Below are positions 37,212 through 44,854 of a stretch of DNA of 64,000 nucleotides, piece after piece. The number at the start of each line of letters is the position of its first letter. The stretch's first letter is position 1. The notes below the pieces were generated by a model. That model was not told where the DNA came from and did not search any database. It saw nothing but the letters and a program-made list of their open reading frames with translations. Source of the stretch: Pirellulaceae bacterium. Its GTDB lineage: Bacteria; Planctomycetota; Planctomycetia; Pirellulales; Pirellulaceae. The stretch lies in assembly GCA_020852965.1 (NCBI GenBank), contig JADYZV010000081.1, positions 46,467-110,466 of the forward strand, written 5' to 3'. The translations under genes were made by a program, and so were the position numbers.

Positions 37212-38177
37212 ATGGCACGACCCAACAAAATCTGGTTCCGAAAAGACCGCAACTCCTACTACGTAACGATTGACGGCAGAACGCACAAGCTTGGTAGTGA
37301 CAAAGATGTAGCCGAAAAGGCATTTCACAAGCTCAAGGCGGCTGATGGCCCGCCCCCTGCATCAATCTCCGTTGCAACATTGCTGGATAACTTCTTGCAA
37401 TGGGTAAAGGCCAATAGAGCGCAGGGCACTTTCAACACATACACACACTACTTGCAAGGCTTCCTTGACTCGCTAAGCAATCCATCCATGGAGGCTCGGA
37501 GAGTGAAGCCCTTTAATGTTACAGAATGGATTAAGCCAAGCTGGTCAAAGTCTTACCAAACCACAGCCGTGACTGCTTTGCAGCGAGCCTACAAATGGGG
37601 CATGGTCCAGGGTTACATCAGTGAATCGCCGATTGCGATCTTCGAGAAGGCAGGCAGGGAGCGACGCGACAACTGCCCTACAAAGAAAGATTACGATGCT
37701 ATGCTTGAGCATGCAGCCCCAGCGTTTAAGAGGCTATTGATGTTTGTATGGGAAACTGGAGCACGGCCCCAGGAGGCTAGAGCCATAGAGGGCAGACATC
37801 TCCACGGTGACCGCATCATTTTCCCTGTCATTGAATCAAAGGGCAAAAAACACAAGCGGGTGATTTACCTAAATGACAATGCCAAGGCGTTGATCGAGCA
37901 GCGAGACGGAAAGATTTTCGTGAATCGCTCCAAGCGGCCTTGGACGAAAGATGCAATTAACAATGCCATGTGCCGCATCGCGGAAAAGACAGGCCACAAA
38001 TACGCTCTGTATGACCTGCGGCATGCATGGGTGACTAGAATGTTAGAGGCGGGGTTAGATCACCTGACCGTGGCTAAGCTGGCAGGGCATCGAGATGCGT
38101 CGATGATAGCTCGACACTACGCCCACATTGGCGAAAAGAACGACTACCTGCTGGAACAGCTAAAAAGGGTTAGCTAA
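37212..38177 (+). CDS. int: Tyrosine recombinase/integrase
   Basis: This 321-residue phage-type integrase has an N-terminal SAM-like core-binding domain (about residues 50-140) and a catalytic domain with Arg185 in ETGARPQEAR, Arg270 in YDLRHAWVT, His293 in LAGHRDASM and nucleophile Tyr303 in ARHYAHIG. The first His of the HxxR box is replaced by Tyr267, an allowed but less common variant. It lies about 100 bases from the tRNA-Pro fragment, reads into the element, and probably catalyses its insertion and excision there. Confidence 0.92.
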   Translation: MARPNKIWFRKDRNSYYVTIDGRTHKLGSDKDVAEKAFHKLKAADGPPPASISVATLLDNFLQWVKANRAQGTFNTYTHYLQGFLDSLSNPSMEARRVKPFNVTEWIKPSWSKSYQTTAVTALQRAYKWGMVQGYISESPIAIFEKAGRERRDNCPTKKDYDAMLEHAAPAFKRLLMFVWETGARPQEARAIEGRHLHGDRIIFPVIESKGKKHKRVIYLNDNAKALIEQRDGKIFVNRSKRPWTKDAINNAMCRIAEKTGHKYALYDLRHAWVTRMLEAGLDHLTVAKLAGHRDASMIARHYAHIGEKNDYLLEQLKRVS

Positions 38178-38178
38178 C

Positions 38179-38205
38179 AAAAAAAGCCCGGCTTCCTTGC
38201 CGGGC
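38179..38205 (-). terminator. Rho-independent terminator for the leftward operon
   Basis: The stem gcccggc/gccgggc with a 6-base loop is followed on the minus strand by seven T. It sits seven bases beyond the stop of the zinc-ribbon gene and two bases beyond the integrase stop. It should end the leftward element operon and may also serve the integrase. Confidence 0.85.
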
Positions 38206-38211
38206 CAGTAG

Positions 38212-38346
38212 TTACCGCTTTATCCATGGCGGTATCATCCGTCGCAATGTCCATCTGAGCTTGCCGCAGCGTGGACACTGTGAAACCCACAACTTGTCAA
38301 ACCAAGTCTTGTTACATTCATTGCACATGTGGTAAAAATGGAACAT
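38212..38346 (-). CDS. 44-residue zinc-ribbon protein
   Basis: The frame has an excellent ribosome site (gaggagg, 5-6 bases before ATG 38346). It encodes two CxxC knuckles (CNEC and CPRC) about 20 residues apart and a basic tail (RWTLRRMIPPWIKR). This is the form of a small zinc ribbon, perhaps nucleic-acid-binding. It is the last gene of the leftward operon, directly before the terminator. Function is unknown. Confidence 0.65.
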   Translation of the reverse strand: MFHFYHMCNECNKTWFDKLWVSQCPRCGKLRWTLRRMIPPWIKR

Positions 38347-38349
38347 TGC

Positions 38350-38580
38350 CTACCTCCTCTTGAGCCTGAGAAACTGGAGAGAGGGCTGGCGAGTACGGGG
38401 CGTATCAGCAGCTTGTTGATGCGTCCTTTTTTGTGCCTCGGTATACTCCTTTAAGGCGTCGTCACTAATCCTGATGGCCGAACCCATCTTGTAGCACTCG
38501 ATTGCACCCGTCGCACAAAGGCGGTAGACAAAGCGAGTGGATACGTTGAGGGCGGCAGCTGCTTCCTTGACGGTCATCAT
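38350..38580 (-). CDS. Helix-turn-helix (excisionase/MerR-like) protein
   Basis: This 76-residue protein has a DNA-binding fold with MTVKEAAAALNVSTRFVYRL and IECYKMGSAIRISDDAL. That is the pattern of excisionase-family HTH proteins (winged helix binding DNA at att sites) or small regulators. Position near the integrase suggests a directionality factor. Its start overlaps the stop of the membrane protein gene. Either of two adjacent ATGs could be used. Confidence 0.7.
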   Translation of the reverse strand: MMTVKEAAAALNVSTRFVYRLCATGAIECYKMGSAIRISDDALKEYTEAQKRTHQQAADTPRTRQPSLQFLRLKRR

Positions 38581-38933
38581 CGGCGTGGTCTGCTGGAAAA
38601 TGGGCCATACCTGAAGTAATCGATTATGTCCTGACCATTTTCTACAGTAAATTCCTTGCCTATTCGTTGTACGGCCCCGCCAACAGAGTTAACAACATCT
38701 GCTGCGGCCTCACCAGCAGATGCAAGCCCTCCGGATACGGCACGTATCGGGGCCTGAACAGTTTCATGAACCTGTGTGACAGCTCCATCAACCATGTCCT
38801 TGGCGGTATCGATTTTGTCATCGATTAGGTTAGACACTTGACTAATCTTTGCCTCCACATACCAGACCGCACCAGCGGCCATGAGGGCAAGGAAGCACAA
38901 ACCAAACACAATCCACTTGATGTTTCCACTCAT
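38577..38933 (-). CDS. Small membrane-anchored protein of unknown function
   Basis: This 118-residue protein has one N-terminal transmembrane segment (WIVFGLCFLALMAAGAVWY, residues 7-25). An alpha-helical, Ala/Val-rich region follows (VSNLIDDKIDTAKDMVDGAV to AADVVNSVGGAV) that could form a coiled coil. No family is recognised. Its ATG overlaps the stop of the preceding micro-protein (TAATG), so translation is coupled. Confidence 0.6.
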   Translation of the reverse strand: MSGNIKWIVFGLCFLALMAAGAVWYVEAKISQVSNLIDDKIDTAKDMVDGAVTQVHETVQAPIRAVSGGLASAGEAAADVVNSVGGAVQRIGKEFTVENGQDIIDYFRYGPFSSRPRR

Positions 38934-39043
38934 TAGACTTTCCTTACGAAACGATGGTACAGAAACAGCGACACCAGAACGCCCGGCATCACGAGGAACG
39001 GTAGCAGGATGATAAATCCCGCAATCTGCAAAAACTCAATCAC
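38933..39043 (-). CDS. 36-residue single-span membrane micro-protein (copy 2)
   Basis: A GTG start with aaaggga upstream encodes a peptide with FIILLPFLVMPGVLVSLFLY, one membrane span ending in a basic tail (HRFVRKV). It overlaps the preceding micro-protein by eight bases and the following gene's ATG. Its LPFLVxPGVL core matches that of its neighbour, so the two are paralogues. Confidence 0.55.
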   Translation of the reverse strand: MIEFLQIAGFIILLPFLVMPGVLVSLFLYHRFVRKV

Positions 39044-39152
39044 TCTGTTTTCCCTTTATGTGGGTGTGGTAGTACCATGCCACCGCCAGAACTCCCGGCA
39101 CTAAAAATGGCAAGGTGACCACGAGCAACAAAAACGCGAGGAAGGTAATCAA
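39036..39152 (-). CDS. 38-residue single-span membrane micro-protein (copy 1)
   Basis: A TTG start overlaps the TGA of the upstream gene (TTGA) with aaggag eight bases before it. The peptide has LLLVVTLPFLVPGVLAVAWYY as its membrane span and a basic tail (HTHIKGKQSD). The rare start codon is supported by the ribosome site, the coupling and similarity to the next micro-protein. Function is unknown; position suggests a link to the membrane proteins of the ATPase cluster. Confidence 0.5.
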   Translation of the reverse strand: MITFLAFLLLVVTLPFLVPGVLAVAWYYHTHIKGKQSD

Positions 39153-39583
39153 CGCGAACGCTCCTTTTCCTGAGATACTTCGGGTTGAGGCAAGTCACGC
39201 TGAAATGCCTGCAATGGTTCTAGGTCATGTTTCTGCTCATACACCTCATGAGGTGTAGGCTCAAACGGCGCTCCCGGCTCCGGGTTGTAGCCGATGGAAT
39301 CGGGGAACGCTTTCAACGCTTGGCTCACTTCATCCACGCCCATGCGGGTCATGGCCTGAATGGTGGGGTCGGACAACTTGTCCAGCGCCCACATTGCAGC
39401 GTTCTTGAAAGTCTGGAAATACGAGCCATGCTTTTCATTCTCGACGGCCTGAAATTGGCCTTCGATAATCGGATCGGTATGCACCTGCACCTGCTGCGGC
39501 TTGACCGCAAGAGGGTGTTGATGGTACGGGACCAAAGCATTCCGATTTGAGTCATTGGGTTCAGCCAGGGTTATACCTTTCAA
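39149..39583 (-). CDS. Hypothetical soluble protein of the ATPase cluster
   Basis: This 144-residue hydrophilic protein has a Gln/Pro/His-rich N-terminus (HPLAVKPQQVQVHTDPII). A helical middle follows (FKNAAMWALDKLSDPTIQAM) and an acidic Pro-rich tail. No family is recognised. It overlaps the upstream membrane-protein gene by 23 bases and the following micro-protein. Confidence 0.6.
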   Translation of the reverse strand: MKGITLAEPNDSNRNALVPYHQHPLAVKPQQVQVHTDPIIEGQFQAVENEKHGSYFQTFKNAAMWALDKLSDPTIQAMTRMGVDEVSQALKAFPDSIGYNPEPGAPFEPTPHEVYEQKHDLEPLQAFQRDLPQPEVSQEKERSR

Positions 39584-40139
39584 AATTCTCCATCATGTAC
39601 CGTTGCTCAGCCATGGAATCAGCAATCATTACCGCACGCTGGCGGTCACGCTCCTGAATCGCGGTGAGGAACAGGTGATGGCATACCATCGAAGTAGTAA
39701 TGAAACACGCGGTTGGCACCATCCCAGCGGCCAAGAAGCCTCCGGTTAGCGCCGCCCACACAACGAACTCACCAAGCCCTCCTCCTCTCGTATCTCCCAC
39801 GTACTTGGTGTGAATGTGCTGCTTTTGCTTCAGCGTCGCGGCGAGGTGCAGCATGAAACCTGCCACCAGGACGATAAACATCGTTTCAAACGCGTACTTG
39901 TCGGGATACCAGTCGTTAACCCGAAGCGCGAGCAACAGCGGGATCGCCCACAACACGTCCAGTGCGTAAACCCGCGTCCCTACGCTTCCAAACTTCTTGC
40001 TGATAATCGCCCAGAACACCCCGACTACGCGACAAGCGAAAATCAGGATAAAGGCGAAGAAGTTGAACGCCTCTTTCGCGCCGGGTGGCTTTTTCTGCTG
40101 CTCCGGCTGGTTGAGTAAATCTTCCGTTGGTCCGAACAT
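39561..40139 (-). CDS. Polytopic membrane protein next to the VirD4-like ATPase
   Basis: This 192-residue protein has about four membrane segments (FNFFAFILIFACRVVGVFW, VLWAIPLLLALRV, MFIVLVAGFMLHLAATL and VVWAALTGGFLAAGMVP). A cytosolic C-terminus rich in charged residues follows (QERDRQRAVMIADSMAEQR). It begins two bases after the ATPase gene stop. The ATPase lacks its own membrane helices, so this protein may supply the anchor; that is inference. No family is recognised. Confidence 0.6.
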   Translation of the reverse strand: MFGPTEDLLNQPEQQKKPPGAKEAFNFFAFILIFACRVVGVFWAIISKKFGSVGTRVYALDVLWAIPLLLALRVNDWYPDKYAFETMFIVLVAGFMLHLAATLKQKQHIHTKYVGDTRGGGLGEFVVWAALTGGFLAAGMVPTACFITTSMVCHHLFLTAIQERDRQRAVMIADSMAEQRYMMENFERYNPG

Positions 40140-40141
40140 GA

Positions 40142-41437
40142 TTACCTCTGTGAAATGGTTTCGATAGTAAAGTTTGAAGCTCCACGATGGAGCACAAAAT
40201 CGACGCAGTACTTATTGGCACGGCCCCCAGTGCGAAGTCGCATGAAGTTGTGCGGCTCAAATCGATAGTGGTATTGCTGGCTGAAATTTATCTGGGGGCG
40301 ACCAACCCCGAAAACGTCATACCACTCAAGTTGTTGTTTAGGGTCGATACCTCCAGAGAAAAAATATTTGCGATCCATACCTAACACCTTCGAACACGTC
40401 TCGTTGGTTTCCGTGCAATTGTTGTTGCACATGGCCTTGGTCACGTGTAAGTGGAACAAAGCCTCGGCCTCCGTTTTCGCTTTAGCGTCACCTCCAAAGG
40501 CCGAGGTGAACACCAACAAATTTTGATAAGCCCCCACATGGATGTAACGCTGTGAACGTCCTAGCGAGACAGCGTTGATATCCCGCATTGCGTGAGCAAG
40601 GAAGTGATACTCGTCATTGAACTGTGCGAAGTAGGGAAACCTCCCAGTCCGCGCCAGTACCTGATCCTGCGACATCCACTTCATCATGAGTTGGAACTGC
40701 TGCCCTGCGGCTCCAAACCTTGCGATGTCCGTAGCGAACACCATGTGCTGTAGCAGGTTGTCATTGCTGCCCGATAACAGGGTGTTAAAGGGCGGCTCGG
40801 CAAAGCGGCTGGTGGTGCTAAGGCAAAAGCCCAAAATAGCGCCAGCGGCTTTTTCTCCGTAGGATGGCAGCGTTTTAAATAACAGTTGAGCCGGGGCATC
40901 GTTACCTTGGGCAAGGCAATGATTAGCCATGCGTCCGGCTGGGGTGTTAAACGCGGCATCCGTCTTGGCCTCCTCGGTGGTCCTCGGGGCGGTGATAAAA
41001 ATATCACGCAAGTGTTGGTAGCTGATATTCTTGCCATAGCACTGGTAAGCTCCTTGTGTGGTGGTCGCCATGGTGGTGGCGTTATTGGACTTCCAAAAGG
41101 TTTCGGTGCGTCCAGAGTCGGACCGGGTGATGATTTCCTCTGCATCCTCATGCAGCTTGGTTAGGTCGTGAATCCTCCCGCGTTTGATGTAGTACAGCAG
41201 CGGGTTGAATAGCTTTGTTTCTGGCGTAACGATGGTGGGCTTGATGCGGCAGCGTTTGAATATCTCAAGTGCTTCTTTCGCAGCATCAGGCTTGACACAA
41301 TACACCTGACAGGTGACACCCTGCCTTAACAACGATTCGAGCAAATGCTTTAGAAACGTTGTTTTTCCCGAACCCGGCCTGCCAGTGGCCAACACCCCGG
41401 TACATGCCTGCTCAGGCGTGATGAGGTGTTTACGCAC
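40142..41437 (-). CDS. VirD4/TraD-like P-loop ATPase without membrane anchor
   Basis: This 431-residue ATPase has Walker A GRPGSGKTT at residues 19-27 and a Walker-B-like FAQFNDEYHFL about residue 270. It has the arrangement of HerA/FtsK-type conjugative coupling ATPases, which pump DNA to a secretion channel. It starts directly with the ATPase domain, whereas classic coupling proteins carry two N-terminal membrane helices. The start overlaps the ParB-like gene by eight bases. No relaxase is visible in the window, so a conjugation role is inferred from the fold only. Confidence 0.65.
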   Translation of the reverse strand: MRKHLITPEQACTGVLATGRPGSGKTTFLKHLLESLLRQGVTCQVYCVKPDAAKEALEIFKRCRIKPTIVTPETKLFNPLLYYIKRGRIHDLTKLHEDAEEIITRSDSGRTETFWKSNNATTMATTTQGAYQCYGKNISYQHLRDIFITAPRTTEEAKTDAAFNTPAGRMANHCLAQGNDAPAQLLFKTLPSYGEKAAGAILGFCLSTTSRFAEPPFNTLLSGSNDNLLQHMVFATDIARFGAAGQQFQLMMKWMSQDQVLARTGRFPYFAQFNDEYHFLAHAMRDINAVSLGRSQRYIHVGAYQNLLVFTSAFGGDAKAKTEAEALFHLHVTKAMCNNNCTETNETCSKVLGMDRKYFFSGGIDPKQQLEWYDVFGVGRPQINFSQQYHYRFEPHNFMRLRTGGRANKYCVDFVLHRGASNFTIETISQR

Positions 41438-42197
41438 GGCACTGCTCCTTGATAACGCGAGCCGCAGTCACAACCGTTAGGCTGCTGTGCTTGCTGAGCT
41501 GCTTGACGAAGCCCCGCAGAAAAGTCACGATGTCCTCAAAGCTGATGTCCTTAGGCACATCCACAGAGAGATGTTGACCGCCGTAGCAGTAATCAAACTT
41601 GACGGTAGCGCTACGTTGGGCGCGGAAGTGGGCTTCGATATCCTTCCTCGTCCAGTTTTCCTTGATGGCTTTTTCGACCAGCAGCTCCTGAGCTTTTGGC
41701 TCAGTTTCCTGCGAGAGCATGTAGGCCAGTGAGTCGCCTAGCTTGGCATCACTAATCAGCTTCTTGCTCTTGGGCGTTAGCCGTTCCTCGGCCTTGATGC
41801 ACTTGGAAACAAAAGACTGGCTGAAATGCAGTCTTTTCGCCGCTTCGGACTTTGTGATTTCCTCCAGCTCAGCATAGGTTTTGACAACGTCTGCCGTCTG
41901 CGTAAAAGTCATTTGCTTGCGGACCGCGTTTTCAGCGCAAGAAATCCTGAGCGTGCTGGCGGGGTCTTGTGTATCCAGCACCCGGCAAGGGATAGTGGCA
42001 AGGCCAAGCTGTTTGAACGCCGCCAAGCGGTGATTGCCTGCGGCTGCTCGGTAGCCCTTTTCCAAGCGAACAACGGAAATAGGGTGGTTTAGCCCCACAT
42101 CTTTAATAGATGCGGCTAAAGCATCAACATGCTTTTGGTCGATGTCCCTGAGAGGGCCGGGTGTAATCTGATCGACTGGGATGTCTACGATGTCCAT
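41430..42197 (-). CDS. ParB/Spo0J-like partition or regulatory protein
   Basis: This 255-residue protein has an N-terminal ParB nuclease/CTPase-like domain (VDQITPGPLRDIDQKHVDALAASI, cut by eye; AAGNHRLAAFKQLG). A helix-turn-helix follows (ITKSEAAKRLHFSQSFVSKCI). Such proteins bind centromere-like sites or act as transcription regulators. It heads the leftward operon with a good ribosome site (caggagtg). It is 3 kb from the parA gene and in a different operon, so it may not be its partner. Confidence 0.8.
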   Translation of the reverse strand: MDIVDIPVDQITPGPLRDIDQKHVDALAASIKDVGLNHPISVVRLEKGYRAAAGNHRLAAFKQLGLATIPCRVLDTQDPASTLRISCAENAVRKQMTFTQTADVVKTYAELEEITKSEAAKRLHFSQSFVSKCIKAEERLTPKSKKLISDAKLGDSLAYMLSQETEPKAQELLVEKAIKENWTRKDIEAHFRAQRSATVKFDYCYGGQHLSVDVPKDISFEDIVTFLRGFVKQLSKHSSLTVVTAARVIKEQCRA

Positions 42198-42271
42198 GGG
42201 TGCACTCCTGTGTAAGTGGACATACTCAGGGTACGGCTGGGGAAAAACCGTTCAATAGACAAGAAATAAAC
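42198..42271. promoter_or_regulatory. Divergent control region
   Basis: The 74 bases between the leftward ParB-like operon and the rightward HTH regulator must hold both promoters. No clear consensus -35/-10 pair can be given with confidence. The HTH protein next door is the obvious candidate to bind here. Confidence 0.4.
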
Positions 42272-43006
42272 ATGGCCAGCAGGGTAGGCATAGATGTCAA
42301 GCTTATTAAGGACGCGAGATTAAATTGCGGACTGACCCAGAAAGAGCTGGCGAAGAAGTGCGGGGTAACACCCGCCACGATTTACCGCATGGAGAAGGAC
42401 GGTAAGGCTACGATAGAGCTGCTAGATATGGTGGTGAGGGAGCTCACGGAATGGGCGAGCCAGATAGGTGTTTGTGTAAGCTTTTCGAGTATGCAGCATG
42501 TCATGAAAGGAGAGGATGCGGTAACCAAGTTCATTGCTGAACGACTTAGCCAAAATGAAGTAGTGATTCTTGAGGCGCTCGAAGTTCGGAAATTTGTTCA
42601 ACACTTCGGCTGCGAAATGGTTATATTGGACGAAGAGTCATTCGATGGTCCTCAAATATGGAAAAAAGAAGAGTTCGTTAAACACGGTGCTGGTCTTTAT
42701 GTCAGGTGGCGGTGGTTGTGTTTCCTTTGTGGGATGAGCAAAATCCCAGAGGGGTTAAAGGAAGATGGATATGTAAAGGAAGAAGTGGTAAAGGCCCACT
42801 GGGATGCAGTTTATACACTGCAAGCGATAGGCGCAGTAGATATCAAGGAACACAAGCCGGAGGCGGAAAGGAAGTGGGGTAAACGGGCCACACAGCTAAA
42901 GATACGAAGCACTAAAGCGGAGGAGGTGACAATCACGCCATTTGGCCGCCGCATAATTGAAATGCGTCACGAAGTCGGAACAACGACTTTTATCGATGTG
43001 ACATGA
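42272..43006 (+). CDS. XRE-family HTH regulator with unknown C-terminal domain
   Basis: This 244-residue protein has a Cro/C1-type HTH at residues 9-60 (IKDARLNCGLTQKELAKKCG, ATIYRMEKDG). A C-terminal part of about 180 residues follows, with no motif I know (KKEEFVKHGAGLYVRWRWLC, KAHWDAVYTLQAIGAVDI). ATG 42272 starts the HTH protein; a frame extending to 42200 crosses the control region. It probably regulates the divergent ParB/ATPase operon. Confidence 0.75.
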   Translation: MASRVGIDVKLIKDARLNCGLTQKELAKKCGVTPATIYRMEKDGKATIELLDMVVRELTEWASQIGVCVSFSSMQHVMKGEDAVTKFIAERLSQNEVVILEALEVRKFVQHFGCEMVILDEESFDGPQIWKKEEFVKHGAGLYVRWRWLCFLCGMSKIPEGLKEDGYVKEEVVKAHWDAVYTLQAIGAVDIKEHKPEAERKWGKRATQLKIRSTKAEEVTITPFGRRIIEMRHEVGTTTFIDVT

Positions 43007-43146
43007 TACGCCCCTTGCTCTTTCAGAAACGAATGCCCCACCGCGCCCTCTCGCAAAACATCCAGCTTATGCTCTTTAATCAGTGGAATTAGCTGCTCCA
43101 GATGCTCACCGCTAACGCATAGCGTTACATCACCAAAGCTGGCCAT
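42967..43146 (-). CDS. Small protein or gene remnant, 59 residues
   Basis: A minus-strand frame from ATG 43146 reads MASFGDVTLCVSGEHLEQLI, then LIKEHKLDVLREGAVGHSFL and a stop at 42967. It overlaps the convergent regulator's last 40 bases. The frame stays open another 19 codons upstream (LQYAYHSRTWFEGDDL) and this also looks protein-like, but has no start. It could be a small gene or a truncated plasmid gene. Confidence 0.4.
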   Translation of the reverse strand: MASFGDVTLCVSGEHLEQLIPLIKEHKLDVLREGAVGHSFLKEQGAYHVTSIKVVVPTS

Positions 43147-43259
43147 GAGGTCATCACCCTCAAACCATGTGCGTGAATGGTAGGCATATTGCAGGCTTTG
43201 CGGAACTCAATCAGCAGGCTATGACGTTTTCAGACTGTGAGGCTAAACCGCTGTCGCAA

Positions 43260-43349
43260 CTAGTCCCAGACTTTCTTTTTTGGTGGGCCTTGCGCCGTTC
43301 GAAAGTAAGGTTTCATTGGTAAACGAACTTCCTTGGGAATGTTAATCAT
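43260..43349 (-). CDS. Possible 29-residue basic peptide
   Basis: An ATG at 43349 follows a strong Shine-Dalgarno (ggaggg, four bases before it). The frame encodes a basic peptide with KPYFRTAQGPPKKKVWD and stops at 43260. It lies just inside the origin region. It may be a tiny gene, or the N-terminal stump of the broken gene seen at 42967-43200. Confidence 0.35.
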   Translation of the reverse strand: MINIPKEVRLPMKPYFRTAQGPPKKKVWD

Positions 43350-43372
43350 CAGCCCTCCGTGTTTTGACGTAC

Positions 43373-43800
43373 TTATCCACAGCCCCCGTGTGTTATAAAG
43401 GTGTTAAATATAGTGTTAAGCTGTGGATGGCGCATAGCAAGTGTCTGATAAGTCCCGCTATTATCGAACGGCCGGTAACTGTTACCACGAATCGCGGTAA
43501 CTAAAACTAGGATTTTGGTAACTGAAATTAGACCGCCACCTATCGCCAGACACGGGTGATTTTGTCGCTTTCTGAGGCAATCTACGTGTGCTTGCCTCGT
43601 AGCTGACTGAGGTCAACAGTCGTTACACGCAGCTCTGGTACCGAACTCTGCGTTTGCCGTTCTAGGATTCATGGCCGGTAACCGAAACCACGAATTGGTT
43701 GACATGGTCGTTTTTGTGTGGTTTGTAGTCGTCTGGTAACCAATACCACGAAGCGTAACTAAAACCACGAAAAGGCCATGACGGTAACCGATACCACGAA
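43373..43800. other. Replication origin (oriV): DnaA box, AT-rich stretch and iterons
   Basis: A perfect DnaA box ttatccaca lies at 43373-43381, and a weaker reverse one (tgtggatgg) near 43422. An AT-rich stretch sits between them (43391-43420). Downstream are repeats of consensus ggtaacyrawaccacgaa at 43474-43491, 43677-43694, 43735-43752, 43754-43771 and 43783-43800, plus degenerate copies near 43496 and 43517. The last one lies inside the start of the initiator gene. This is the layout of an iteron-controlled plasmid origin. Confidence 0.8.
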
Positions 43801-44845
43801 TCAAGATTACAGCCAGCTGCTTCCTGATCGGCATATACAGCGCGAGTTGTTCATCTGCGATGTTGCTGACGCCGTTCTCAAGGACATCATGCAGCATATG
43901 GAGCACCCGTTCTATTCGCTTTCAAAGAAGCCAGATACGTCAATCCGCAGGTACGAACATAACGGCCATTGGCTGGAAATTACTCCAAGCGTCAAAGGCT
44001 TGGCAACGATCTATGACAAGGACATCCTGATCTACTGCATTTCCCAGATAATGGCGAAGCTCAAACGCGGCGAAAAAGTGTCGCCTCGCGTTCGAATCAC
44101 AGCCAGGGACCTACTGATATTTACTAACCGGGGCACGAGTGGCCCGGAGTATGATGCACTTGAAGAAGCCATTGATCGTCTGGCCGGAACCAGAATAAGC
44201 ACCAATATCAAAAGCTCCGACTCAGAGGAGTACCATAATTTTGGATTGATCGATCGCGGACAGCTGATGCGAAAGCCAAGATCCAGCGACGGAAAAAAAG
44301 GGCGGCTTGTCTGGTGCGAAGTAACGCTATCTGATTGGGTTTTTAGAGCCATTGAGGCAAGCGAGGTACTCACTCTGCATCCAGACTACTTCCGGCTACG
44401 CAAACCCATAGAAAAACGGGTTTACGAACTGGCACGCAAGCATTGCGGGCAACAACACAGCTGGAAGATCTCAATTAAGCACCTACTCAAGAAATCCGGA
44501 ACACGAAGCCCGGAAAAGCGATTCCGGCAAATGATGCGTGAACTTGCCGCTGGTAATCATCTTCCAGACTACACGCTGCAACTCAATGATGATGACATGG
44601 TCGAATTCACCAACCGTAGAACGATGATATTGCCGGTCATAGCTGACAAGCCGATCTCAATCAGGCCGGAGACATACGAGCAGGCAAGGCTGATCGCTCC
44701 TGGCTGGGACGTCTATGTTATTGAGGACGAATGGCGTTGTTGGATGGCCAGCGGGCCAAGTGAAACGCTCCACGATCCAGACCAGGCTTTTTTGGGATTT
44801 TGCCGACATTGGGCATCACGCAAACAAGCCATGCTGCCGGGTTGA
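43778..44845 (+). CDS. Plasmid replication initiator (RepA/RPA family)
   Basis: This 355-residue protein resembles replication initiator protein A of broad-range plasmids. Visible features are a winged-helix N-terminus (YEHNGHWLEITPSVKGLATI, ARDLLIFTNRG), LRKPIEKRVYELARKHCGQQ near the middle and SPEKRFRQMMRELA after it. It should bind the iterons upstream to start replication. The last iteron overlaps its codons 2-8, so binding would also repress its own translation or transcription start region. The ATG at 43778 has no strong ribosome site. Confidence 0.82.
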   Translation: MTVTDTTNQDYSQLLPDRHIQRELFICDVADAVLKDIMQHMEHPFYSLSKKPDTSIRRYEHNGHWLEITPSVKGLATIYDKDILIYCISQIMAKLKRGEKVSPRVRITARDLLIFTNRGTSGPEYDALEEAIDRLAGTRISTNIKSSDSEEYHNFGLIDRGQLMRKPRSSDGKKGRLVWCEVTLSDWVFRAIEASEVLTLHPDYFRLRKPIEKRVYELARKHCGQQHSWKISIKHLLKKSGTRSPEKRFRQMMRELAAGNHLPDYTLQLNDDDMVEFTNRRTMILPVIADKPISIRPETYEQARLIAPGWDVYVIEDEWRCWMASGPSETLHDPDQAFLGFCRHWASRKQAMLPG

Positions 44846-44854
44846 TTTGTTTGG

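Noticed and set aside
37065..37328. Minus-strand 87-residue frame and plus-strand 63-residue frame over the tRNA fragment
   Set aside because: The TGFEPAASASRT-type translation is the familiar artefact of translating tRNA 3' ends.
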